Assembly: GCA_025058735.1 (NCBI GenBank)
Contig: JANXDX010000019.1
Span: forward strand, 1 to 64,000
Direction: 5' to 3'
DNA from: Archaeoglobaceae archaeon
GTDB lineage: Archaea; Halobacteriota; Archaeoglobi; Archaeoglobales; Archaeoglobaceae
DNA length: 64,000 bases
The notes beneath the pieces were generated by a model, which worked only from the letters and a program-made list of their open reading frames with translations, made no database searches and was not told the DNA's origin. Position 1 is the stretch's first letter. Each line of letters begins with the position of its first letter. Positions 16,521 to 25,864 of this stretch are shown piece after piece. Both the position numbers and the translations under genes were made by a program.

Positions 16521-18377
16521 TTAGATCCCTAAAGCTTTTCTTTTTTCAACTATAACCTTTTCGATCTTCTCTGCAGCCTTTACAGGATCTTCTTCAAAAA
16601 GTATCTTTCCACCTGTCAACTTTTCTACTTCATCAGTTAACAATTTTACGACTTTTTCACTTCCAGTTATTGGAGGAATAGGAGAGACGTGAGTCGTGAC
16701 TCCATAAGCTACAGCGAATACTGCATCGATCGTAGCTTTTTGTTCCATATACTCTGGAGCAGTAGCAGCAATTGGAAGTTGCGGAATATCAACTCCAAGC
16801 TTTTCAGCTAAAATTCTCAACAAATAAGCAACCCTACCGACATCTGTACATGTTCCAAAACTTAAAACTGGTGGGATCTTTAAGGTTTCGCATAATGCTT
16901 TGAGATTTTCTCCGGCAATTTCTTTTGCTTCAAAACTAGTCAATCCAGCTACTTGTAAAGCAGCATTTCCGCAACCCATCGAAAGGACTAAGATGTTTCT
17001 CTTTATTAACTCTTTTGCAATTGCTACTGTATTTGCATCGTGTGGACCATTTTTAAGAGTTGTACAGCTTACAAGCGCAACTACACCTTTTATTTTACCG
17101 TCCTTTATTGCATTCAGCAAGTTGTCGATACCAACTAGCTTTTCTACAGCTTCATTTGAAAATCCAACTAATATCTTTTGTTTTCTTTCGATCTTTACTG
17201 CTTTACTTTTATCCCTTTTTTTGAAGTTCTCTATCGCAATTTCAATCAATTTCATTGCAATCTTTTCAACCTCTTCTGGCTTGTAATCTAGACCCTCGTT
17301 TATACCTCTAAACCTGACAAGCTTACTTACAGGTACGATCTTAACGCCGTACTTCTGATATTCTGGTAAGGAAGGTAAAGCACAGTTCATGTCTGCTGCA
17401 AAAACATCAATACAACCAGTTGCTAAGGCAAACTCCTGAGAAATCCAATTTCCTACAATTCCCGCAAAAACAGGACTAGTAGTACGCTGAAGAATTTCCT
17501 GTCCAGTTTCTATGAATCCTATGATTTTTAAACCTTTAGCTCCAGCTTTTCTTGCCATTTCTTGTATTTCTTCTTTTTCAGCAAGCTTTATCAGAGCCAT
17601 TCCAACGAAAGGTTCATGACCATCTACTGCTACGTTTACGTAACTTGGATCGAGAATTCCAAGATCTGCAAAGCTTTCGTGTGGCATAGGTGTTCCAAAT
17701 AAGATATCCTGTATCATTTCAAGAACAAACTGTGCTGCAATACACGTCGGAATACTCATAGAAATACTCTTTTTTGCAAGAGATACGTAGTTTGAATCAA
17801 CGTTTGTCATCACTGAAGTTCCTACAGTTAGAAGTTCACCGAAAACCCCTCCAGCATCTATTCCTAAATTATTCCAAATCTCCCTTCTCTTCTTTAAACT
17901 TAAAATTTCGACAAGTCTACTTTTATTGATTGAGCTCAGATCAGCGATCACGAAGTCTGCGACCTTGATCGCAATTTCTTTCTCATCTTTACCGCTTATT
18001 CCTAAAAGATTTGCAAGCCACTTGAGTTTTTCTACTTCCTTGATCTCAAAAGGAGTTTTACCTTCAGCTGTAGCTTTCAAAGTTTTTGCAGCATCAATTG
18101 CATGATAAGTGTAAGCTTCAGTTCCAAGCATATTTTTAAAAACAAGATTTCTCATTACCATTCCAGCCGCATCTATTCCGCAAGCACCGTATGGAATCTT
18201 TTCTGAGATCCTGCAAGGCCCCATACTGCAAAGTTGACAACTTAATCCTTTAGTACAAAAAGGACATCTTATTTTTTCTTGTTCATTGAATCTATCTACA
18301 ACATTCGTAGTTTCTTTCTTAACCTTCTCATACATCCTGTTTATACTTTCATGATAGCTCGGTACTTCGATCTTCAT
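16521..18377 (-). CDS. cooS: Ni-Fe-S carbon monoxide dehydrogenase catalytic subunit
   Basis: CooS oxidises CO to CO2 (or the reverse) at a Ni-Fe-S cluster, with electrons leaving through a [4Fe-4S] relay to ferredoxin. The N-terminal cysteines for clusters D and B are at 38, 41, 47, 50, 55 and 66 (CPFCTKGLSCQLCSMGPC). Later CODH signatures include FIETGQEI, VGNWISQEFALATG, FAADMNC, LVSCTTLKNG, SMGCGNAALQVAG and SFGTCTDVGR. The length (618 residues) fits the monofunctional type rather than the acetyl-CoA synthase alpha subunit. No cooF, cooC or hydrogenase gene lies beside it, so the electron partner must be encoded elsewhere. Confidence 0.95.
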   Translation of the reverse strand: MKIEVPSYHESINRMYEKVKKETTNVVDRFNEQEKIRCPFCTKGLSCQLCSMGPCRISEKIPYGACGIDAAGMVMRNLVFKNMLGTEAYTYHAIDAAKTLKATAEGKTPFEIKEVEKLKWLANLLGISGKDEKEIAIKVADFVIADLSSINKSRLVEILSLKKRREIWNNLGIDAGGVFGELLTVGTSVMTNVDSNYVSLAKKSISMSIPTCIAAQFVLEMIQDILFGTPMPHESFADLGILDPSYVNVAVDGHEPFVGMALIKLAEKEEIQEMARKAGAKGLKIIGFIETGQEILQRTTSPVFAGIVGNWISQEFALATGCIDVFAADMNCALPSLPEYQKYGVKIVPVSKLVRFRGINEGLDYKPEEVEKIAMKLIEIAIENFKKRDKSKAVKIERKQKILVGFSNEAVEKLVGIDNLLNAIKDGKIKGVVALVSCTTLKNGPHDANTVAIAKELIKRNILVLSMGCGNAALQVAGLTSFEAKEIAGENLKALCETLKIPPVLSFGTCTDVGRVAYLLRILAEKLGVDIPQLPIAATAPEYMEQKATIDAVFAVAYGVTTHVSPIPPITGSEKVVKLLTDEVEKLTGGKILFEEDPVKAAEKIEKVIVEKRKALGI

Positions 18378-18671
18378 AAAGTAAAAGTTCTACGACAACT
18401 AATAAGTTTTTACCCGAAAATTTTCGTGATCTTCTCAGAAACTTGAAATCGGTTAGAAACTTTTTAAAAATTTCATTTTTGCTTCACGTTCTGTGCGATG
18501 ACTTTCATAAATTTACAAGTTTATAAAATTTATTTTTAAAATTATTTCTAAGTTTTATCTCTTACATAATGAAAGTTAAGCCGCTCAACGCAATCACTTT
18601 CTTTCAAGAGTGCTAAAATTAATAAACATCTCATCTAAATCCTGTTGGCACATCAAATTCGGTGAAAAGGG
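18378..18671. other. Intergenic region between divergent cooS and methyltransferase
   Basis: AT-rich; contains upstream sequence for both divergent genes. A 15-codon open frame (18569-18616, MKVKPLNAITFFQEC) looks like a chance or vestigial start. Nothing else recognised. Confidence 0.35.
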
Positions 18672-19658
18672 ATGACGAAGTATATTCAAATGAGAGAAGT
18701 TACAAAGAAAGATTATGAAGAGTTTATAAAGAAGAACAAAGAAATTTTCATCGAAGATGTGAGAATTAAAGTTGGAGAAAAATTCGAAATAAAGAAATAT
18801 CATCCAGAAAAATTCGAATTAGAGAAAACAAATGTCTGGTCTTTTCCAGAAAGAGGAGATTGGGCCACTCACAGAGGTGATTTTAGAGGAAACTGGCCTC
18901 CCCAACTTGTAAGAAACATAATTTTAAGGTATTCAAAACCGAGAGAGACGGTTCTAGATCAGATGTGCGGTTCTGGTACAACTTTGATAGAATGCAAGCT
19001 CCTTGGAAGGAATGCGATAGGAGTTGATATAAACTACGAGGCTTGCATATTAACAATCGATAGATTAAACTTTGAAAACCCAGATCCTTTTGAAAACAAG
19101 GAATCGAAAGAATTAGAGATAAAAGTTTACCATGGAGATGCGAGGAATTTGAATTTGATAAGAGATGAATCTGTAGATCTAATAGCAACTCATCCACCCT
19201 ACTTTAACATAATAACTTATTCAAAGAAGAGAAAAGATGACTTGTCAAAAGTTCAAAATTTGGAAGAATATTTAAAGGGTATGCATGAAGTTGCAGAGGA
19301 AAGTTTTAGAGTTCTTAAGCCAGGAAGGTACTGTGCAATACTTGTTGGCGATACTAGAATGCACAGACATCACGTTCCTATAGCTTTCAGGGTTATGCAG
19401 GAGTTCTTAGATGTGGGGTTTGTTTTGAAAGAAGATGTAGTAAAGATCCAGTGGAAGATGAAAGGTACAAGGGAAAAGTGGGAAAAACTTTCAAAAGTTG
19501 CTGATGAATGCTGGATAGATATAGATGAAGAAAAAAAGAAAAGTAGAAAATATACAGATTTCTACTTACTCTGCTACGAACATCTATTCATATTTAGAAA
19601 ACCAGAAACAAAAGAAAATTTGAAAAAAGTTAAGAACAGTTTGAAATGGTGGTCTTAG
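18672..19658 (+). CDS. Orphan DNA (N4-cytosine/N6-adenine-type) methyltransferase
   Basis: The SAM-binding motif I (LDQMCGSGTTLIE, residues 95-107) precedes the catalytic motif IV THPPY (173-177), an unusual HPPY variant of the D/S-PPY used by amino-methyltransferases. Other supporting stretches are RNAIGVDIN, FRVLKPGRYCAILVGDTR and the C-terminal FYLLCYEHLFIFRKP. The order I-IV and the lack of a long target-recognition domain resemble COG0863/COG1041-type enzymes acting on DNA, though an RNA substrate cannot be excluded. No restriction endonuclease gene is adjacent, so it would be a solitary methylase. It starts 13 bases after a weak GGTGA. Confidence 0.75.
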   Translation: MTKYIQMREVTKKDYEEFIKKNKEIFIEDVRIKVGEKFEIKKYHPEKFELEKTNVWSFPERGDWATHRGDFRGNWPPQLVRNIILRYSKPRETVLDQMCGSGTTLIECKLLGRNAIGVDINYEACILTIDRLNFENPDPFENKESKELEIKVYHGDARNLNLIRDESVDLIATHPPYFNIITYSKKRKDDLSKVQNLEEYLKGMHEVAEESFRVLKPGRYCAILVGDTRMHRHHVPIAFRVMQEFLDVGFVLKEDVVKIQWKMKGTREKWEKLSKVADECWIDIDEEKKKSRKYTDFYLLCYEHLFIFRKPETKENLKKVKNSLKWWS

Positions 19659-19709
19659 AAATATAAAACTTAGAAATATAAAATTTACTTTAATTATCTT
19701 CCAATCCAT

Positions 19710-20510
19710 CTACTTATTGATAGAAAATTTTTCAGTCAATCTAACTTTTTCAAATTCAAAACTTAATAGCAGGAAACTGACTGCAAGAAGAGCTATACAA
19801 ACTCCTGGTGGAACAAAACACCACCATGCATCGTTTAATATAGCTCCACGTTTTAACGCATAATGCAGCATTGCACCCCAGCTTTTGTTTGTCGGATCTG
19901 CTAAACCGATAAAACTAAGGCTTGATTCAACGATCAATGAATAAGCTACAAGCATCGAAAATCTTGCAAAGAAAATTTCAGAAAGGTTTGGAATTATATG
20001 GTGAAGGATAATTCGAAAATCTGAAGCTCCAAAGAGAATTGCACTCTGTACAAATCCACTGTTTCTTAGCTGAAAAACTCTTGCTCTAACAATTCTTGCC
20101 ATCGAAGGCCATGAAAACAATGCTATCAACAAGATTATATTGAAAATGGATGGTGGTAAGTGGAAAGAGAACACGATCAACAGTGGCAAAGTTGGGATCA
20201 CTAAAAAGACTTCGGTAAAAGTTTCAAAGATCTTCGCAGTTAAGCTGCGATAGTAACCAGAAAAAATTCCGATGAAAAGTCCAAGAATTGCAGAAAGGGT
20301 AGCTGAAAACAAACTAATTACAACTGAAACTTTTGTTGCAATTATCAACTCTTTTAATACATCTTCTCCAACATCGTTTGTACCGAGTAAGTGATCTGAC
20401 GATGGTGGGGAAAAGATTTCGCCCCTCTTCAGAGGAACTAGTTCAACTACTTGATCTGAAAAGATCGCCAGAAGTATAAAGAAAGCTACAGTCAAGATCG
20501 AAACCTTCAA
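19710..20510 (-). CDS. ABC transporter permease, DppC/OppC type
   Basis: A 266-residue permease of the peptide/nickel family. The start has one membrane helix and the DppC-type stretch HLLGTNDVGEDVLKELI; the inner part holds the EAA loop (ILFGASDFRIILHHIIPNLS) that contacts the ATPase, and SLSFIGLADPTNKSWGAML near the end. It forms the membrane channel with the DppB-like protein encoded just upstream; the genes overlap by 4 bases (20507-20510). Confidence 0.9.
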   Translation of the reverse strand: MKVSILTVAFFILLAIFSDQVVELVPLKRGEIFSPPSSDHLLGTNDVGEDVLKELIIATKVSVVISLFSATLSAILGLFIGIFSGYYRSLTAKIFETFTEVFLVIPTLPLLIVFSFHLPPSIFNIILLIALFSWPSMARIVRARVFQLRNSGFVQSAILFGASDFRIILHHIIPNLSEIFFARFSMLVAYSLIVESSLSFIGLADPTNKSWGAMLHYALKRGAILNDAWWCFVPPGVCIALLAVSFLLLSFEFEKVRLTEKFSINK

Positions 20511-21439
20511 GATCTCAACCTCGGATCTATCGCTTTTGAAATTAAATCCGCAATCGCGTTTGCAGAAATAACGATGATTGCAACAAGTATGAAGATCGCT
20601 TGAAGTATTGGATAATCTCTTACTCTAACTGCTTCCCATATAAGCAATCCTATACCTGGATAGCTGAATACGATCTCGACAAGTATTGAACCAGAAAACG
20701 CGAAGCCAAATTCAATTGCAGACATTGCAATGATCGGTGCAAGAGATGCTCTGATAACATGTCTACGGAGTACAGTTTCTCCTTTTAATCCTTTAGCTAT
20801 TGCCGTAACGATGAAGCTTTCGTTCATCGTTCCACTCACTATAGCCCTCGACATGAGTGCATTGATAGCTATCAAATGGAGAACTATCGTTGTAGAAGGT
20901 AAAATTAGTTTGTTAACATCTTCAAAAGAGCTTATAGCTCCACCAAGAGGAAAGATTCCAGCTTTGTATGAAAAGAAGTAAAGAAAAATTATACCGAGCC
21001 AGTAAACTGGTATCGAATAAACAACTATCATCAAAACAACTTCTACTTGCTTTTTTTTCCATGCGATCAAAGAACCAACGTATACACCAAAAAGAACACC
21101 AACAACTGTCGATGGTAAAGTTAGTAGAATAGTTCTCCACATGTACTCTGAAATGACTTCCAGAACTGGTTTGTGAAAGCTGAATGAATAGCCAAAGTTT
21201 CCTGTAAAAAGATTTTCAATGTACAAAAAATATTGTTCAATCAACGGTTTATCAAGCCCAAATTCTTTTCTTATCTCTTGAAGAATTTCAGGATGTAGAT
21301 AAGCTTCTTCACCAAAAAGATTTACGACTGGATCTCCAGGCATCGCTCTTGGGATTACGAAGTTGAGTGTAACTACAAGAAAAAAAGTTAAAAAATATCG
21401 AAAAAATACAGTTACTTTTTCACTTGAACCTTGAACCAA
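20507..21439 (-). CDS. ABC transporter permease, DppB/OppB type
   Basis: Typical DppB features: NFVIPRAMPGDPVVNLFG near the first helix, LRKEFGLDKPLIEQYF-like IRKEFGLDKPLIEQYF, the EAA loop (AIAKGLKGETVLRRHVIRAS) and IVEIVFSYPGIGLLIWEAV near the end. At 310 residues it is of normal size. It overlaps the binding-protein gene by 28 bases (21412-21439), so binding protein, DppB and DppC form one transcription unit on the minus strand while their ATPases are encoded divergently. Confidence 0.92.
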   Translation of the reverse strand: MVQGSSEKVTVFFRYFLTFFLVVTLNFVIPRAMPGDPVVNLFGEEAYLHPEILQEIRKEFGLDKPLIEQYFLYIENLFTGNFGYSFSFHKPVLEVISEYMWRTILLTLPSTVVGVLFGVYVGSLIAWKKKQVEVVLMIVVYSIPVYWLGIIFLYFFSYKAGIFPLGGAISSFEDVNKLILPSTTIVLHLIAINALMSRAIVSGTMNESFIVTAIAKGLKGETVLRRHVIRASLAPIIAMSAIEFGFAFSGSILVEIVFSYPGIGLLIWEAVRVRDYPILQAIFILVAIIVISANAIADLISKAIDPRLRS

Positions 21440-23001
21440 GTTTCATCCCCAATTATACCCATCATCGGATTGTAAACAAGAGATTCTACTTTATCAGAGC
21501 GATACGGCTGAACAATTTTACCCCAGTAGAGTGGAATTGCGTAAAGCTTTTCTGCATAAAGATCTTGTAATTTGTGAACAAGTTTTTGCCTATTCTCTTC
21601 TTTTGTTTCGTTCAACAATGCATCAACAACTTCAAAGAATTCTGCATCACTAACTACTGCCCAACCTATGTTTCTTGCATCAAAGTAACCTGTTCCATAG
21701 CCAGCCCACATTCCCATTCCCCACATAGTTGTTCGAGAGATTACGATCTCGTGAGTTTTATCGCGGTCGAGAACTTGTCTAAAGCTAGCAATATCCAGAG
21801 GTTGTAATCTGATTCTTAAACCAACTTTTTCAAGATCGCTTTTAACAAATTCTGCAAGTCTTGAAGACTCTACGATATCTGTTCTGTAAGCTAACCTTAT
21901 TTCTAAAGCTGTGCAGTTTGGATAATCTCTCCAACCATCCTTGTCACAGTCTTTAAATCCAAGTGAATCTAAAATCGAACTTGCCTTTGTTAAATTTTTC
22001 TCAAGTTTTTTAGTTTCTTTGTAAAAGCCCCAACCTTTTGGAACGAATCCAGCGTTTGGAACTTCAGCGTAACCTGCGGAAATGTACTTCACATAGTCTT
22101 CATAGCTGAGAGCATAAGATATCGCAACTCTGAACTCTGTTATGTTGAAGGGATAACGTTTACAATTGAACCAAAGAGCATTGTCAACTCCTAGGTTTTC
22201 TACTATTATAAAACTTATGTTTTCTTTACCTAAGAGTCCAGGAACTATTGCAGGATCAATTCCACGAGCGTAGAAGTAGATAGTGTCAATTTCACCTTTC
22301 AAAAGGGCCATTAGCATTGCTTGATCGTTTCCAAAGACTCTAAAGATCAGTCTATCTACGTTCGGTTTTCCTTTCCAGTAATTTGCGTTCGCTTTAAACA
22401 CGAGCAAACCTGAGGCCTTGTCAAATTTTTCAAAGATGAATGGTCCGTTGCCAAGTGTAGCGTTTAGATCAAAGAACTCAAGAGGTTTATCAACTTTTTC
22501 CCACACTCTTTTTGGCAGAACATTCATTACAGCTAGGTTCCACAGAAAGTTAGACCATGGTTTTGAAAGAGTGATCTTCACAGTCCTCTCATCGACCGCT
22601 TCAGCTTTTTCAACAAGAGCGAGATGAGCTCTGTATTCCGGTATCTTTTCCCTCAGATAATTGATAGTAAAGGCAACGTCTTCAGCAGTTAATTTACTTC
22701 CATCGTGAAAAGTTGCATTTTTTCTCAACTTAAAGATCCAAACTTTTCCACTTTCAGTAACTTCCCAACTTTCAGCTAGTTCTGGATAAATTTTTCCACC
22801 TTCTCCAATGCTTACAAGCCTATCCATCATTAAATCTCTAAGAATTCCAAAGTAATAATCAGCAAATATGTTTTCTGCTTTTATAGGCATTGTCGTTCCG
22901 ATTACGATCGTTTTCTCTTTCTTACCTACCTCTCTGTCTGCAGCGCATCCGGAAAGAAAGATTAAGATCACAACCAAAGATATTACTAAACACTTTCTCA
23001 T
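21412..23001 (-). CDS. ABC transporter substrate-binding lipoprotein, peptide/nickel family (SBP_bac_5)
   Basis: The N-terminus MRKCLVISLVVILIFLSGCA is a lipoprotein-type signal with the cysteine of the lipobox at residue 19. The body has the family-5 features: LAESWEVTESGKVWIFKLRK, ATFHDGSKLTAEDVAFTINY, and a long two-lobed fold of 529 residues. It would be anchored outside the membrane and deliver oligopeptides, nickel or another small ligand to the two permeases. The ligand cannot be read from sequence. It opens the minus-strand operon. Confidence 0.92.
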   Translation of the reverse strand: MRKCLVISLVVILIFLSGCAADREVGKKEKTIVIGTTMPIKAENIFADYYFGILRDLMMDRLVSIGEGGKIYPELAESWEVTESGKVWIFKLRKNATFHDGSKLTAEDVAFTINYLREKIPEYRAHLALVEKAEAVDERTVKITLSKPWSNFLWNLAVMNVLPKRVWEKVDKPLEFFDLNATLGNGPFIFEKFDKASGLLVFKANANYWKGKPNVDRLIFRVFGNDQAMLMALLKGEIDTIYFYARGIDPAIVPGLLGKENISFIIVENLGVDNALWFNCKRYPFNITEFRVAISYALSYEDYVKYISAGYAEVPNAGFVPKGWGFYKETKKLEKNLTKASSILDSLGFKDCDKDGWRDYPNCTALEIRLAYRTDIVESSRLAEFVKSDLEKVGLRIRLQPLDIASFRQVLDRDKTHEIVISRTTMWGMGMWAGYGTGYFDARNIGWAVVSDAEFFEVVDALLNETKEENRQKLVHKLQDLYAEKLYAIPLYWGKIVQPYRSDKVESLVYNPMMGIIGDETWFKVQVKK

Positions 23002-23629
23002 ACAATACTTTCTACCAATTACTAAATTTAAAACTTTTTGTTTTTTAAAGTAATACTTGGTATTATCTACAAAAATTTTTTTAAGCCTTGATCTGAAGAA
23101 CTTTATGGAAGTGTTGAACTGTATACAAAATTGTTGGAGAACAAAAGAGTACGACTTTGCAACAAGTCGTTCTAAGCTTGAAAACGAATGGAAAAATCTT
23201 TTAAGAAAAAAACTCGAGAAGAGAGTTCTTAAAGTTAAAGCTGGAACTGATCTCCTGGGAAAAACTTCATAGGTTTAAAGTTCAGAAGGTTAAATCTAAG
23301 CTAAAAACTGGCAATTGATATGAGATGTTCAAAAAAATAACTAATGGATACGAACGTTTAGTGGAAAAATTGTATCCCAAAATCTGATCGAGCTATGAGC
23401 GTTAAGGCAAAGATCTCTGGGCCTAGAGTTAATAAAAGTACAAAGAAGATCTCTAGAAGAGCAAGGAAAGCATCAACGATAAATGTTGTCTACTGTTTTT
23501 ACTGCAAAGAGATCGGATCAATAGAGATCGAAACGATGCAATGCAAGATCGATCCTCTTGCTACGTCTTACCTTTCAAATGATCTCTAGTTTTAAACACT
23601 CAGAAACTACTTCGTTGGAGTGAACAGGT
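23002..23629. other. Divergent intergenic region with possible decayed coding fragments
   Basis: About 630 bases between the transporter's two divergent halves. Short open stretches on the plus strand (one at 23105-23272, MEVLNCIQNCWRTKEYDF; one at 23395-23589, containing YCFYCKEIGSIEIE) have starts but no recognisable family and no clear promoter, and may be the remains of a gene lost from the middle of the locus. Promoters for both half-operons must lie here. Confidence 0.4.
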
Positions 23630-24532
23630 ATGGTCTTAGAGATCGACAAGTTGAACGTCAAATTTCATCTAGAACCGATCGTAGTTAAAGCAGTTAGAGA
23701 CGTATCTTTAAAAATCAAGAGAGAATGCCTAGCCCTGATTGGAGAAAGCGGTAGTGGAAAATCAGTTCTAGGTATGTCAATCCTTAGAATTCTACCTGAA
23801 AACGCAAAAGTTGAAGGGAAGATAATTTTTGAAGGTAAAAACTTGTTGGAATTAAAGGAGAAAGAGATGAGAAAAATAAGAGGTTCAAGGATTTCCTGGA
23901 TCCCACAAAATCCTGCTACTTCACTCAATCCAGTATTGAAAGTTGGATTCCAAGTTAGCGAGGCTATGATCGAACATGGAATAGGAAAAAATTTTGCTTT
24001 TGAAAAAACGCTTAAACTTTTTGATTCTCTTTCTCTTAGACCTGCGGAAGAGAAAGCTAAGAATTACCCCTGCGAGCTCAGTGGTGGAATGAAACAAAGA
24101 GTTCTTGTTTGTATGGGAATTTCAAATGATCCAGATCTCATAATAGCTGATGAGCCAACAAAAGGTATCGATGTAGTTAAAAGAAATGCAGTTGCAAAAC
24201 TATTTCAGAAGTTGAAAGACGTCTCTTCTCTACTCCTCATCACCCACGATCTAAGATTTGCGGAAAAATTAGCAGATAGAGTTGCAGTAATGTACTGTGG
24301 TCAAGTGTTAGAAATAAGAGATGCTGATGAGTTTTTTAAAGAACCTTTACATCCATACTCTAAAGCACTACTCAACTCCCTCCCTCCAAAACTTGTTCCA
24401 ATAAAAGGATCTTCACCAAGCATGGTGAATCCACCGAAAGGTTGTTCTTTCCATGAAAGATGCGATTATGTTAAAGAGATCTGCAGAGAAGAAGTTCCAA
24501 ATGGAGAGATCAAATGCTGGCTGTATGCTTGA
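23630..24532 (+). CDS. ABC transporter ATPase, DppD/OppD type
   Basis: Walker A GESGSGKSVLG (about residues 38-48), Q-loop IPQNPATSLNPV, signature LSGGMKQRV, Walker B LIIADEPTKGIDV and the switch histidine in LLITHDLRFAEKLA are all intact. The C-terminus carries the oligopeptide-transporter extension with the cysteine pattern PPKGCSFHERCDYVKEIC, thought to bind an Fe-S cluster in this family. It powers uptake with the DppF-like partner. Start codon is ATG with a GGAGTGA site 6 bases upstream. The last 8 bases overlap the next gene. Confidence 0.93.
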   Translation: MVLEIDKLNVKFHLEPIVVKAVRDVSLKIKRECLALIGESGSGKSVLGMSILRILPENAKVEGKIIFEGKNLLELKEKEMRKIRGSRISWIPQNPATSLNPVLKVGFQVSEAMIEHGIGKNFAFEKTLKLFDSLSLRPAEEKAKNYPCELSGGMKQRVLVCMGISNDPDLIIADEPTKGIDVVKRNAVAKLFQKLKDVSSLLLITHDLRFAEKLADRVAVMYCGQVLEIRDADEFFKEPLHPYSKALLNSLPPKLVPIKGSSPSMVNPPKGCSFHERCDYVKEICREEVPNGEIKCWLYA

Positions 24533-25406
24533 AGGTAAAAAGTTGACAAAAATCTTTACTTCAGGATTTTTTAAAAGAAAAAAAGTTGTTGCAGTTGAGA
24601 ATGTAGATGTAAGTATTCCGAGAGGTGAGACGGTTGGATTGATAGGTGAAAGTGGAAGTGGAAAATCAACACTCGCAAGACTTCTTTGCTTACTGATAAA
24701 GCCAACCAGTGGATGCGTTCTTTTTGATGGAAGTGAAGTTACCAATTTGAAAAGAAAAGATCTAAAGACCTTCAGAAGAAAAGTTCAACTCATTCCACAG
24801 CATCCTGAAGAGGCTTTAGATCCTAGATGGAAAGTAGTTGACAGTGTTGCTGAACCTGCGAAGATCCATGGAATTTTGAATCGTAACAAATTTGACTTTG
24901 TTAGAGAACTTTTCGAGATCGTTGGATTGAAGAAAGAACACATGGATCGATATCCATACGAGTTAAGCGGTGGTGAAGTACAAAGAATTGTAATTGCAAG
25001 AGCTCTATCACTTAAGCCAGAGATCTTGATATGTGATGAACCAACTTCCATGCTTGACGCTTCGTTCCAAGCTTCGATCGTAAGATTGCTCATGGATCTT
25101 CAGAAAGAACTGAAAATTGGATACCTCTTCATAACTCACGACGTTGAACTTGCAAGAGCTATCTCCAACAGATTCTTGATAATGTTCAAAGGTGAAATAG
25201 TTGAAGATGGCTTGATAGATGAACCCCTTCATCCGTACACAAAACAACTGTTTAGCTTTGAAATTCCAGAAACAAGTAGAAAGTTGTCAAGAGGATGTAA
25301 ATTTTCAGAAGTTTGTACTGAAAAAATAGAAATTTGTGATGTAAAAAAGCCAGAACTTATTGATCTTGGTAAGAAAAAGGTTAAATGTCACCTTTATTCA
25401 AAATAG
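24525..25406 (+). CDS. ABC transporter ATPase, DppF/OppF type
   Basis: Walker A GESGSGKSTLA, Q-loop IPQHPEEALDPRW, signature LSGGEVQRI, Walker B LICDEPTSMLDASF and switch FITHDVELARAI are present, with the family's C-terminal cysteine pattern (SRGCKFSEVCTEKIEIC). The frame could be extended 24 codons upstream, but the start at 24525 (MLEGKKLTKIF) fits the family and overlaps the DppD stop by 8 bases, a typical coupled arrangement. Works as the second nucleotide-binding subunit of the divergent transporter. Confidence 0.92.
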   Translation: MLEGKKLTKIFTSGFFKRKKVVAVENVDVSIPRGETVGLIGESGSGKSTLARLLCLLIKPTSGCVLFDGSEVTNLKRKDLKTFRRKVQLIPQHPEEALDPRWKVVDSVAEPAKIHGILNRNKFDFVRELFEIVGLKKEHMDRYPYELSGGEVQRIVIARALSLKPEILICDEPTSMLDASFQASIVRLLMDLQKELKIGYLFITHDVELARAISNRFLIMFKGEIVEDGLIDEPLHPYTKQLFSFEIPETSRKLSRGCKFSEVCTEKIEICDVKKPELIDLGKKKVKCHLYSK

Positions 25407-25576
25407 AAATTCTTACAGCAGCCTTTCAGATCAACTTTTCTCTATAAATTAGCGAAGGTTTAAATCATGTACATAAATAATTTTTATTATAAAAATAAAA
25501 TAAATTTTTAAATATTTAATAAATCTTCATAATCAGTAGAATCAGAAAAAAATATAGAGATGATAAAACTGATAAT

Positions 25577-25864
25577 ATGAAGTTCAACTTGTCTGACTTC
25601 GAAGCTTGGCTGAGAGAAAGAGGATACGATAAACTCATGGGAGAAGAGAATTTGAAAATATTCCTTGAGTTGGGCTTTGCTTCTCTACTTTTCCAAAACA
25701 GCAACTTGCTTTCCTCTTTCATTTTCAACAAACTTGGAATAGATGTCAAGAGTGAAAGAATAGATCCAAGAATTCGCTTTGAAACTTCTAAAAAGATTGA
25801 AAAAATAGTTGCAACAAAAGATGAGATAGAGTTCAAGTTTCGAGAACCTCTTTTAAAACGTTGA
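25577..25864 (+). CDS. Hypothetical protein, 95 residues
   Basis: A charged, mainly helical protein (MKFNLSDFEAWLRERGYDKL at the start, KKIEKIVATKDEIEFKF near the end) without a recognisable domain. Its 3' end overlaps the convergent argD gene by 32 bases. The codon content matches neighbouring genes and an AT-rich stretch lies upstream, so I take it as real but uncharacterised. Confidence 0.55.
   Translation: MKFNLSDFEAWLRERGYDKLMGEENLKIFLELGFASLLFQNSNLLSSFIFNKLGIDVKSERIDPRIRFETSKKIEKIVATKDEIEFKFREPLLKR

Noticed and set aside
16900-17286. A 128-codon plus-strand frame inside cooS
   Set aside because: Antisense shadow of a clear CO dehydrogenase gene.
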